Shown: piece after piece, positions 9,331 through 18,557 of the stretch
Layout: every line of letters starts with the position of its first letter
Position numbering within the stretch: the first letter of the stretch is position 1
Assembly: GCA_003427395.1 (NCBI GenBank)
Contig: BFEA01000249.1
Span: 1,851,803-1,874,302, forward strand
Direction of reading: 5' to 3'
Length of the DNA stretch: 22,500 bases
Source of the DNA: Chara braunii
Taxonomy: Eukaryota > Streptophyta > Charophyceae > Charales > Characeae
Notes under the pieces: generated by a model
Told to the model about the DNA's origin: nothing
Seen by the model: only the letters and a program-made list of their open reading frames with translations
Database searches by the model: none
Program-made: the position numbers and the translations under genes

Positions 9331-9977
9331 ATGAAAAATGAGGATGTGGGGAGAGTGAAGAGCGAAGTACTGGATCCAGTGATAGCCGCAGTCAAAGGAC
9401 TAGTAGAAGGATATCGGACCAGGTGGCTAATGACGAATACGAGAAGTGGTGAGTAGAATTGATGGATTGTGGCGAGTCAAGCGGTCAAAGATATAAATTC
9501 ATTGTTGAAGGAAAGCTGGAAGGAATGGTCTTATATGTACGCGCATATGTGAAACACGAGACCGGGCTAGACCAAGCTGAGGAGGTTGAATCCGCTATGA
9601 AAGCAGTAATTGCGGCAAGAAAGTGCGCTATTTGGTTGGGAGAAGAAGAAGCTCTCATAGCAAATTTTGAACTTTCCACGATCTTATCGAACGAACAAAC
9701 TACTTGCCACTTCTGGAAAGAAACGTTAAAGGAAGTCGAGAAAAAATTGAAGGATCAAGCGAGGGAAATCGGAGAGTTGAACAAGGTCATTATAGAGGGA
9801 ACCACCCTTAGAGCGCTACAGGGAAATACATTCTATCATAATGAGGCGGTGAACTCGATGCAGGTGGTGGTGGAATGTGGAGATAAAGTGGACGTCGAGA
9901 CCCTTGTAGAGTCAATTAGAGAGTCTGCAGACAGGGTCTTAGGAGCCTCAAGTTTGGCTTCTAGAGACTGTCTATAG
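9331..9977 (+). pseudogene. Element 2 broken upstream ORF block, part B (unknown function)
   Basis: A 41-codon frame (9331-9456) with VKSEVLDPVIAAVKGLVEGY is followed in another frame by a 172-codon ORF (9459-9977). The latter begins MMDCGESSGQRYKFIVEGK, has a long helical middle (QAEEVESAMKAVIAARKCAI) and a probable coiled coil (KETLKEVEKKLKDQAREIGE, about residues 88-107). It has no catalytic motif or membrane segment. It ends a few bases before the 20-bp minisatellite. It could be a structural Gag-like segment; this is inference from position and helical content only. Confidence 0.45.
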
Positions 9978-9980
9978 GAA

Positions 9981-10120
9981 CTAGCTGATTTTGCATAGGT
10001 CCGGGCTGATTTGCATAGGTTCGAGCTGATTTCCATAGGTCCGGGCTGATTTGCATAGGTCTGGGCTAATTTCCATAGGTCCGGGTTGGTTTCCACAGGC
10101 TCGGGCCAATTTCTCTAGAG
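9981..10120 (+). repeat. 20-bp minisatellite, seven units
   Basis: Seven consecutive 20-bp units with consensus near CCGGGCTGATTTGCATAGGT. Units at 10001 and 10041 are identical; the outer units (9981, 10081, 10101) are the most diverged. Because 20 is not a multiple of three, the array breaks any frame through it, and it starts just after the stop of the preceding ORF. Confidence 0.95.
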
Positions 10121-10579
10121 CTAGGATGACCTAGGATACTAGCAAAGTGAACTTGTCAACCCATGCCAAGCCTCGATCATTGAGAGGTTGAAGTGGAGGT
10201 CGAGCTTGACGTCGCAAACGTTAGTATCATTGTTAGAGGTATACGGCTAGTTAGCCGTACCAGAAGAAAAAGGGGCTTACAACCATTCCTTATGCGAGTG
10301 CGGTAGGTTGCAACAGACATGACAGTGGTATACAGTGATCATAAAAGACGCCGGACTGGGTGGAGCAGTGTCACACCATGGTGGATGGGAGAGGTTTGAC
10401 TCAGTCGCATTCACTAGGGGAGTAGAAGACCGGGAGAGCTGAATTGGTAAGAAAAAGGAAGTCTAGATTAATGCAGTGATGGGAGGAATAGTACACACAA
10501 ATAGTACATATGCCTACCAAGTGACATGAGTAGCCATTAACATCAGACTCCTGAGAGTGGGGAAATTAGTATATACTAT
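10121..10579 (+). other. Interval within element 2 with no recognised feature
   Basis: No protein-like frame, repeat or RNA gene is apparent. It probably represents decayed element sequence between the minisatellite and gag. Confidence 0.5.
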
Positions 10580-10966
10580 ATGGAGATTGAGGCGATAGGA
10601 GAGCAACATGAGACGGTTGAGTATCACACCTCGCCGGATCGAGCTCTTCAAGAGCTCAAAGAGCGTTTCCGAAAGACTCCTTTGAAATGGGAGAAAGAAA
10701 AAGAGGATGGAGAGCTTGGAGTGGATGAGGTAGAAGAAATAGTAGAACCATGCACCCTAGATAACCCTATTCTACCCACGCCTGTGTTTCACAGGAAAAG
10801 TAGAATTGAGTCCCTAGATATGGGTAAGAGGAGAGAGAATCGACGTAGTTCACCAGAGCAGCCACAGAGTGGACGAGGCGATTGGAGAGAGGATTATATG
10901 CGTGAGAGGGAATGGCGTCACAGAGAGCGAATGAGAGATAGGAGATTCCTATGTCCTACCTTATGA
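10580..10966 (+). pseudogene. Element 2 gag, N-terminal segment
   Basis: A 128-codon frame starting MEIEAIGEQHETVEYHTSPD, highly charged, with Glu/Lys-rich helices (residues about 20-55) and a basic Arg-rich end (RENRRSSPEQ, then REDYMREREWRHRERMRDRR). No catalytic motif is present. It lies directly ahead of the capsid-like segment and is best read as the start of Gag, though the ATG chosen is only the first in the frame. Confidence 0.5.
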
Positions 10967-11693
10967 GAGAGGGGCCAGATACCATATTTCACACGTGTCT
11001 TATGATCTCAATATTGAACCCTCGATATTCAGAGGGTATGGGATTTCCGAGTACCTGGAAAGTGGGAACTTCACGGCTTCCAGAGCCAAAGGACGGAAGA
11101 TGAGCTCATCAATAACTTCCTGTTCAATTGTGACCCGGTTCTAGGCAAAGAAATAAGGAATGCTAGGCCAAGAGATAGGAGATGGAGAACTTACAAGGAA
11201 ACCATGTACCAACTCTTCAAGCACGAGGACATAAGGTACACCATCAAGGACTTGGAAATCCTGAGACAAGGGGAAGACGAGAGCGTGCTTGCCTTTGGCG
11301 AGAGATTTGAGAAGATGTTGGAAACACTCATAGCAAAGGGAAAGCTCTCAGAGGTGTACGATTTTTATTACGTGACTCCCGAAAGGGAAGCAAAAAGGGA
11401 TTCTCAGAAAGCTTCCACATGACCGTCTAGATTTCCCCACTATACTCAGATTGGCCATCAAGGTCGAGACATATGACTATAAGGACCTTGTTTGGATGGG
11501 CATCCACAGGAGAGAGGGACAAACTGGTGGATTGTCGGATCGTGACCCTGAAAGATGCCCTGATTTGGATGACAGACCCTGGGCAGACTGGAGATATCCG
11601 ATTGTTGGGACAAGGGCTAGATCGGAGGAAAAGGGGGACATGATGGTAGAGATGAGAGGGATGCACGAAATGATGAAGAGCCTCACGAGGTAG
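10967..11693 (+). pseudogene. Element 2 gag capsid-like region
   Basis: Across three frames the order follows a retrotransposon gag domain: IFRGYGISEYLE, then after a frame change near 11068 GFQSQRTEDELINNFLFNCD and RPRDRRWRTYKETMYQLFKH, then ILRQGEDESVLAFGERFEKM, and in a further frame (11451-11693) KVETYDYKDLVWMGIHRREG and DDRPWADWRYPI. The pattern of a Trp/Tyr-rich helix followed by 'ES...F..RF' is typical of plant gypsy Gag. Frame changes near 11068 and 11370-11450 and a stop at 11691 disable it. Confidence 0.72.
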
Positions 11694-12355
11694 ATGGCCA
11701 CCATGCAACCCAAGAGCGGGCCTGATGCTGACAGGATATCAGGCCCGAGAAAGGGGAGACGAGGACTACAAGAGGGCTAGAGACCGAGATGATTGGCATA
11801 GACAAGATAGAGGATCGAGAGACATGCAAGAATACGAAAAAGGGAGAGATGATCGATACAACCCTCGATACCCATAGAGTCCGCGATATAACAAGAATAA
11901 ACATGATCGTCGAGATCGTTGAGATGACTCTCGTGGGAGATATGACTGGAGTGATGGAGAAAGGGATCGTACGAACGACTCAAAAGGGAGATATGAGAGA
12001 GTAGACAGAGATGGACTAAACGATAATCGTGCGAGATACGGGAGGAGTGACTGAGATAGGGATTGTCGGAAAGATTTGCAAGGCAAATTTGAGAGGGCAG
12101 ATCGCGAGTGAGACCATTGAGACGATTCCAGAGGGCGATATGATCGAGACTGGGATCGTCGAGATGACTCGGAGGGGAGGTATGACTGTGACAGAGACCG
12201 TCGATATGATTCGAGCGGACGACGAGAAAAAGATGTCAGATCTCCAGTCGTTCGCGACAGAGGATCTAGTGCGCGTCTCGAGGATAGACCACCGACTCCT
12301 CGTAATGCATGAGTGTTCTGTCGGTCTAATGATCACATAAAGAGAGACTGTCCCG
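11694..12355 (+). pseudogene. Element 2 gag: Arg/Asp-rich tract and CCHC zinc knuckle
   Basis: From about 11760 to 12290 the sense frame is dominated by Arg, Asp and Tyr in words such as RYDWSDGERDR and RRDDSEGRYD, with DNA repeats around GAGATGACTC and GGGAGATATGA. A zinc knuckle follows at 12310-12351: x-VFC-RSND-H-IKRD-C, the C-x2-C-x4-H-x4-C pattern with its first Cys replaced by TGA. Several other stops are present. The tract would be a charged, disordered RNA-binding region. Confidence 0.7.
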
Positions 12356-12565
12356 ACCTCCAGAAGGCTTTAGATGATGGGGATAATCGTACTTGATGAT
12401 AGAAAATATGTGAAGTGGGCGGATGACATGGGAGATGTATCCATGTTTCCTTCGATGAAGGAAAATGTGGACGCAAGGAAAACGAGGTCTGAAAGGGGTA
12501 GGGAAGCAGTCAAGAATTAGAGTGTCGGAGTAATCCTTAGCTCAGATGAGGAGAGTCCGAGGACT

Positions 12566-12925
12566 TTGATTCCAGTCGCAGCGACCAGATCACATTGTTC
12601 TTCTTCTAAAAAGCCTGACGTAGATATAGTCGTAAGGGACAAAGGAGGAGGAAAAGTGGATGGGGAAATGGGAGTGTTTTCCCCGAGGAAGAGAGGGCCG
12701 ACGAAATTTGTGATGAAGAGCACATTGGATGATATTGACATAGTGGAACCTCTGAGGAGAGCGCTGAGACAGCCGGTGCAATGCACCCTTATGGAGTATC
12801 TGACGAAATCGAGAGCAACAAGAGACGAGCTTCAGGCAATTACCAGGAAGACCCGTATATCGCTAGTAGATGAGATAGTCGGAATCCCGACTACTAATCC
12901 CCTAGTGGTGGTTGTATTAGCGTAA
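12566..12925 (+). pseudogene. Element 2 Gag-Pol linker
   Basis: A 119-codon frame with Lys/Gly-rich start and then FVMKSTLDDIDIVEPLRRAL and QPVQCTLMEYLTKSRATRDE. No catalytic motif. Position between the zinc knuckle and protease marks it as a linker of the polyprotein. It ends in TAA at 12923, and the protease continues in another frame from about 12931. Confidence 0.6.
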
Positions 12926-12930
12926 GGATT

Positions 12931-13308
12931 GTGGAATCTGCTGTCAGAGCAGATAAAGCAGTGGCGGTATATCTGGATGGAAGAGAGGGAGTCACTCCGG
13001 AAATATTCTATGTTGTGGGAAGCGGTGTCGTTGACACGGTACTCAGCGACCAGGTGACTCTGCCGAGAGTGATAGATAATGGCTGTGAGGTGATTATCAT
13101 CGACGAGGAGCTTGCAAAGCGCCTCAAACTCGATCTGGACAGATCGAACAAGTTCGAGATTGAGACAGCGGATGCCAAGAGACAAGAGGTGGTAGGAGTA
13201 TGCCACAAGGGAACTATTGACGTGTGTGGTATCAAGGTTGGAATGCCCTTGTTCGTGGTCAAGGAATGCAGTGCGGAGATCCCGCTAGGACACACTTGGC
13301 TTAGCTAG
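12931..13308 (+). pseudogene. Element 2 aspartic protease-like domain
   Basis: Retroviral-type protease fold signature: an active-site-like strand PRVIDNGCEVIIIDEELAKR (DNGC at 13075-13086), then FEIETADAKRQEVVGVC, then MPLFVVKECSAEIPLGHTWL, which matches the closing 'LG..WL' motif. The canonical Asp-Ser/Thr-Gly is Asp-Asn-Gly here, one base from Ser (AGT to AAT), which probably impairs catalysis. TAG at 13306 ends it and no RT follows. Confidence 0.72.
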
Positions 13309-14742
13309 GTTGTCGAGCGCATCAGTCCCGCAGGGGGACCCTCCCGACCACATCACGCAGGATTCGTGTAGGAATTTTTATTCGCAATGGAGCTTTCGCC
13401 GCTGCAGCGCCACATACTTCAACGTCCAACTATAAAAGCTAATAAGCAGGTTCAGTCAGGCAAATAAACAAGCATCCCAACACCCAAGTATTGATCAAAA
13501 CTTGAGATAAAATAAAAAGGGGAAAAAGTAAGCCCATCAGGTATGTAGATCGAGGGGTTGTCATTCTTACTGCCTCCAAAATAGGGCTCGTACACAAGCT
13601 CCAAAACACTAACCTGCATAAAACATAAGCATATACGAAAGCCACGTTACCATACACCAATATGGTCAACTTTGCTTTTCCCTGTAACTCACACCACGCC
13701 TCAGGCACTCAAGCCCCGACCATTGTCAAACTTTCCATAAAAACCCATCAGTTCTTTATAATGGTCATTAAAATAATTCTAGTTAAAACTCTCGAAGAAA
13801 CATATAAAATCTCAGGGCTAAGGCATCAAGTTGAGGTATAGGTGTAAGCGAAGTTGTGTCCTGAACCGATGAATCGACAATCAACCAACCGACCTATTAT
13901 CAAGAAATAACACAAGGCGATCCTCATAGGATCGAGCAGAAACTAATCAGGTCTTGAATCGAAATGACCAAGACGGACATGTTAACACAACACAGGTCAA
14001 ATCCCAGTACCAAATATTAAGTGTACGGAGGATAAAGCCCAAATCACATCTCACTCAAAAATCTCATATCTCTCAATGAATCTTAGAGAACTATGAAAAT
14101 TATGGCAGCATCTCCCCTATACAGGGTGGATCGCCAAGACTTTTTCTATCAAAATATAATCTAACTCTCCAAAACTAAGAAAATTTTGGCAGTGCTTCCG
14201 TAGGAAAGGTGTCTTTGCAAAATTTATACAATGCTAAATAGTAAATACAAAACTCAAAAATAATTCTGACTTCACAAAGTCAAATTTTGTCTAACTCCCT
14301 GATTTAGTAAAAATTTGGGCAGCACCTCCCATAGAAAAGGTGTTTTCCCATATTTTTACTACGTTAGATGTGAAATCAGACAAAAGTTGAAATCTACAAA
14401 GAGAAAATTAGACTAACTCCTTCGATTTATAGAAATTTGCGCAGCACCCCCCTTAGCAGAAGTGGCTTTCCAAAATTTATACAAAGCCAAGTATGACAAA
14501 ATAAACTTATCCCATAAAATGCAGAAATCGAACCAACTCCTATGAAAAGTAAACTTAACTAAAAAAACGCATGAATTGACCTAACTCCTATAGCTCCAGC
14601 ACGTGGCAAGCATCTAAAGCAACTACCTATCAAAGTTGGCACCCAGACTAAGTAGTGCTCACACTCAATCACCTACAAGTCCATATCATAATAGGTAAGT
14701 ACTCTCACCAAAGTCCCAGGTTAATTCTACATAAGATAGTTC
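13309..14742. other. AT-rich region without a gene
   Basis: No credible coding frame; minus-strand frames at 13439-13708 and elsewhere have no recognisable domain. A TATA-like word (TATAAAAG, about 13431) occurs but no gene follows it. The region contains the degenerate array at 14104-14590. It may be flanking DNA, or unidentified parts of element 2. Confidence 0.55.
14104..14590 (+). repeat. Degenerate tandem array, period about 120-130 bp
   Basis: A block like GGCAGCACCTCCCATAG followed by an AAGGTG-type word recurs at about 14104, 14188, 14318 and 14439. Each of the last three is preceded by CTAACTC plus AAAATTT-like sequence (14160, 14290, 14411). Two more CTAACTCC-like words lie at 14531 and 14580. 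Spacings are about 84, 130 and 121 bp. Units are strongly diverged. Confidence 0.7.
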
Positions 14743-15043
14743 TGCGAGGCCACTGCCTCTATGAGCCCCATAAGGCCCCATTTTGCAGCCCGTCGGCCTC
14801 CCTAAGTGAAGGCAGGCTCGACGAGGCCCTCAGGGCTCTATCCTGGCCACCACGCAACTCCGGGAAATTCAGGCAGTTGCGCAGCGCCAGTTGGTTGAGT
14901 GAACCCAGGCCCTGGGCCGCCTGTGTGAATGTATGTGAAGCAGGCCCTGGGCTGGATACGGGTACTGGGCCAAACACAGGCCAAGGCAGTTGGGCACATG
15001 CAACCACCTCAGGCCCAAGGCCTGTTTTCGTTGTGCTGAGCCT
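14743..15043 (+). repeat. Left LTR of element 3, truncated
   Basis: Matches 18558-18858 base for base apart from about 10 substitutions. It starts TGCGAGGCCACTGCC after the flank AGTTC. It is cut at about 15043, and the next bases are within protease coding sequence. Confidence 0.9.
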
Positions 15044-17014
15044 TCTTGGACGACATTGGCAAAAGCCCCTAGGAGTGAGATGTTCGTCGACGAGGTAGTC
15101 ATCGGCGGCCGTAAGGCCGGAGCCTATTATGACACTTGCTCGAGTAGGAACTTTATCAGTCGCGCGTGCGTTGAGAGGCTGCGCTTACAGGGGCAAGTGC
15201 AGCGCCTGAGTCGACTTGCGGAGTCGACCTTTGCCAACAAACAGCGCATGGTAGTCAATGACTACCTCCAAAATGTAGAGTGTTGTTTCCCGTACGCGGG
15301 AGGGGAATTGAGACATCACGTCTCGTTCCTAGTGAGTGACGAGCTCCCAATGGATATGTTACTGGGAATGTACTACCTCTCTGCGGCTCAGCCCCAGTTT
15401 GACTGGGACCAAAAAGTGATCAAACACACTTTGCCAGGTGGAGGGACCGCCACATTGCACGAGTTCAAAGCTAGTAGTCTGATCGAGTCCTATGGATGCA
15501 TGTGTGCGGCCACGTTCTATAATTATTATAAGCAAAATCAGGAGGAGGGTATGTACCTAGTTTATGTCTCTTCTGCAGGTGAGCCGGTGAAAATGCCGCC
15601 GGAGATAGAGGGAGTAGTTGCTAAGTACCCTAATCTATTTGAAGAGCCGACAGGGGTTGTAGAGAGGGAGGTCGTCCACGCGATAGAGATTATCCCAGGG
15701 TCTAGTATCCCGAAGGGTAGGATCTATCGGATGTCTCCAGGCGAGCTCGATGAGCTTCGCCGACAACTCAAGGAACTCGTAGAGAAGGGTTGGATCCGGC
15801 CGAGTGTCTCTCCTTATGGATCTCCAGTACTATTCGTACCTAAGAAGAAGGAGGGTACACTTAGGATGTGCATTGATTATAGGGGCCTCAATGCTATCAC
15901 TGTAAAGAATAGAGAGCCCCTACCGCGCATCGATGATCTATTAGATAGAGTGCAAGGGTGTCGGTACTTCAGTAAGATAAATCTGAAGTCCGGGTACCAT
16001 CAGATTGCAATCCGGCTCGAGGATCAGCACAAAGCTGCTTTTCATACCAGGTACGGTCTATATGAGTTTGTGGTGATGCCTTTCGGCCTTTGCAATGCTC
16101 CTGGCACCTTTCAGCACGCTATGAATCGGATATTCCATGACTACTTGGATAAGTCTGTCATCGTGTACCTCGATGGCATACTTATTTTTAGTAAGACTGT
16201 CGAGGAACACATTGCACATTTGGACAAAGTCCTCAGTCTCCTGCGACAGCACAAGTTCAAGATCAACGGTGAGCAGTGCGAGTTTGGGCGCACCCGTGTC
16301 TTGTACTTGGGTCATGAGATATCCGCGGAAGGGTTGGAGCCCGATGACGCGATGGTGGCCAGCATTCGTGATTGGCCACGTCCTCAGTCTGTGACTGAGA
16401 TAAGATCTTTCTTAGGAATGGCAGGCTACTATAGGACCTTCGTTAAGAACTATAGTATAATGGCCGCTCCTTTGACTGATCTGACGCGCCTTGACACCCC
16501 ATGGGAGTGGACAGATGAGTGCGAGGCTGCTTTCAAACGTCTGAAGCATGCGTTGACGCACTACGAGGTCTTGAAACTTCCTGATCCTGATAAGCCGTTT
16601 ATAGTCACCACGGATGCCAGCCAATATGGCATTGGCGCCGTGCTTGCGCAGAAGGAGGGGCCAAAGTTAAGGCATGTAGAGTACATGTCCAAGAAGATGC
16701 CCTCTCAAAAGTTGGCAAAGTCCACCTATGAGAAGGAACTCTATGCGGTGTACAAGGCTCTGACCCATTGGAGACACTATCTCCTTGGGAGGTTCTTCAT
16801 CCTCAGGACCGATCATCAGACCCTGAGATGGATGAGAACTCAGCCTTTTCTCTCTGACGCCCTCAAGCGTTGGATCGAAGTCATTGAACAATATGACTTT
16901 GACCCTCAGTATCTGAAAGGGGAGTACAACAAGGTTGTTGATGCCTTGTTGCGTAGACCTGATTTCTCAGGTGCGCTGATTACTGAGTTCGATCCGACGG
17001 ACAGTGTTACTTAG
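15044..17014 (+). pseudogene. Element 3 pol: protease, reverse transcriptase, RNase H
   Basis: One frame runs from inside the left LTR (an ATG at 14990 is LTR-derived, not the natural start) to TAG at 17012. Protease: AYYDTCSSRNFIS, where the usual DSG/DTG triplet reads Asp-Thr-Cys (15131-15142), then MDMLLGMYYL. RT: LVEKGWIRPSVSPY, LRMCIDYRGLNAITVKN, FSKINLKSGYHQI (first catalytic Asp position is Asn), MPFGLCNAPGTFQ, VYLDGILIF, where the YLDD motif is YLDG (16166-16177), and SFLGMAGYYRTFV. RNase H: FIVTTDASQYGIGAVLAQ, YEKELYAVYKAL, LRTDHQTLRWM. The frame ends with VVDALLRRPD, the usual ADALSRRPD with two changes. Three altered catalytic motifs make activity very unlikely even though the frame is long. 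Confidence 0.92.
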
Positions 17015-18117
17015 TCTTTGGTGGAAGCCTATCGCGAGGACCAGTTCATGTCTGAGATCATACGCAGACTTGAGGCGAAGGACAAGAAGACTTCTGCCGA
17101 GTTTGAGTTGATCAATGGCTTGCTGTTCCTTGAGAAGGAAGGGAATAAACGATTGTGTGTCCCAAATAGCGAGTCTTTGCGTAGTTTGTTTTTAGGTGAG
17201 TGTCATGATGCCACCGGCCATTTTGGGTATAAGACATCCGCAGCCAATCTGCTGCAGCGGTTCTGGTGGCCCACGATGATGCGAGATGCCCAACTGTACG
17301 TGGAGACTTGTCAAGTTTGTCAAAGGGACAAGCCACGTACTCAGGCTCCTCTTGGGCTTTTGAAGCCCCTTCCGATTCCGGAATGGCCTGGTGAGAGTCT
17401 GTCCATGGATTTCATGGATACTCTAATCACTAGCAAGAGCGGGATGCGTCACATCTTCGTCATCGTGGATAGATTTATTAAGTATGCTAGGTTAGTAGCA
17501 ATGTCGGAAACCGCAAGGACGGAGTATGTGATCCGAATGTTCAAAGAAAACTGGTTAGATACTTTGGTTTACCGAAGTCTATAGTCAGTGACAGGGATGT
17601 CCGGTTTACCAACGAGTTGTGGAAGGCCGCTGCTGCAGCGCAGGGAACTTAGTTGCAGATGACTTTTGGGAATCACCCAGAGGCCAATGGACAGGCCGAG
17701 CAACTGAATCGTGTTGTACAACACCTGTTGAGGCACTACATCAAGCCCAACCAGGTGGACTGGGATGAGAAGCTTGCTCTCATCGCCAACTTGTATATTG
17801 TACACAGCGCCACCGGGTTGAGCCCAAATAGCTTACTGCTAACATTTAAGCCGAGACTGCCCCTAGATTTCCTTCTCCCTGAGAATCAATCCACTACTGC
17901 ACCAGGTACCTTAGAATTTGCATATCGCTATGAACAGAAGATGCAGCAGGCTGTAGAACTGATGCAGAAGGTGCAGGCTGCAATGATAGAGTCTGAAAAT
18001 AGACACCGCCGACCTTCTACATTTCAGGTTGGGGATAGGGTCTGGGTGAAGTCTTCAGAACTGGGACAGGAGCACGGGATCTCCCGCAAACTCATGCCCC
18101 AGTACTTTGGACCCTAG
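17015..18117 (+). pseudogene. Element 3 integrase, broken
   Basis: Continues the pol frame after TAG at 17012. HHCC zinc region: GECHDATGHFGYKTS, then VETCQVCQRDKP. DDE core: D in LSMDFMDTL, D in VSDRDVRF, E in GNHPEANGQAEQLNR. One base is lost near 17562, so the frame runs into TAG at 17582 while the next frame continues GLPKSIVSDRDVRF. TAG at 17650 interrupts GTxLQMTF. The following frame reads to TAG at 18115 in QYFGPxEV, where Trp is usual. GDRVWVKSSE is the expected post-core strand. Confidence 0.9.
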
Positions 18118-18520
18118 GAAGTCTTGGACATCGTTGGGACAGATCCGGATGGTCCATCTTATGTTATCCGGATATCTGGTCACCTTCGCACTTACCCTGT
18201 CTTTCACACCTCTTAAGCTTGCACCTTTCAAGGAAACCGATGAGTTTCCTTCTCGTCTCTTCATGCTGCCCCCAACCATGGATGGAGAAGTGGACATCGA
18301 TGACATCGTGGATCACAGGGAGCTGCCAGCTCAAAGACCTGCAGGAAGGGGACATCCTCCGAAACCGAAGCTGCAGTACCACGTTCGGTTCAGACATCGT
18401 ACGGATCCCAAGGAGGACCATTGGTTCACGAGGGAAGAGCTCATGTAGACCGCTCCTCAAGTTGTAGCCCATTATGAGAAATCTCTGCAGAAGGGAAAGC
18501 GCCCCATGATTGAAGATTGA
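18118..18520 (+). pseudogene. Element 3 Pol C-terminus with chromodomain-like tail
   Basis: After the stop at 18115 the same frame reads DPDGPSYVIRISGHLRTYPV, then an extra T near 18210 shifts the frame, and the reading continues KLAPFKETDEFPSRLF. The tail VDIDDIVDHRELP followed by YHVRFRHRTDPKEDHWFTRE matches the chromodomain pattern, close to that of element 1. TAG at 18446 lies inside the last helix; the frame then goes to TGA at 18518, 24 bases before the polypurine tract. Confidence 0.8.
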
Positions 18521-18544
18521 GCTTCTCAGAGGACTCTTGAAGCT

Positions 18545-18557
18545 AAGGAGGAGGGAA
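18545..18557 (+). other. Polypurine tract of element 3
   Basis: AAGGAGGAGGGAA, all purine, directly ahead of the right LTR start TGCGAGGCC at 18558. Confidence 0.85.

Larger units (their letters stand above)
6237..13308 (+). mobile_element. Element 2: LTR retrotransposon remnant with gag and protease, no RT seen
   Basis: Order: LTR, primer binding site, T-rich leader, a block of broken ORFs of unknown function, 20-bp minisatellite, gag capsid-like region, Arg/Asp-rich tract, CCHC knuckle, linker, protease. Protease then stops at 13308, and no RT, RNase H or integrase follows before element 3 starts at 14743. The true right end is unknown; the boundary given is the last recognisable coding residue. 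It is probably inserted in the 5' LTR of element 1. Stops and frame changes are frequent throughout. Confidence 0.8.

Noticed and set aside
9836-10096. Minus-strand frame with repeated peptide words over the 20-bp array
   Set aside because: The peptide repetition is produced by the minisatellite, and the plus strand there is the element's sense strand.
13439-13708. Minus-strand 89-codon frame with hydrophobic segments as a membrane protein gene
   Set aside because: Hydrophobicity follows from AT-rich composition; no start context, domain or neighbour supports it.
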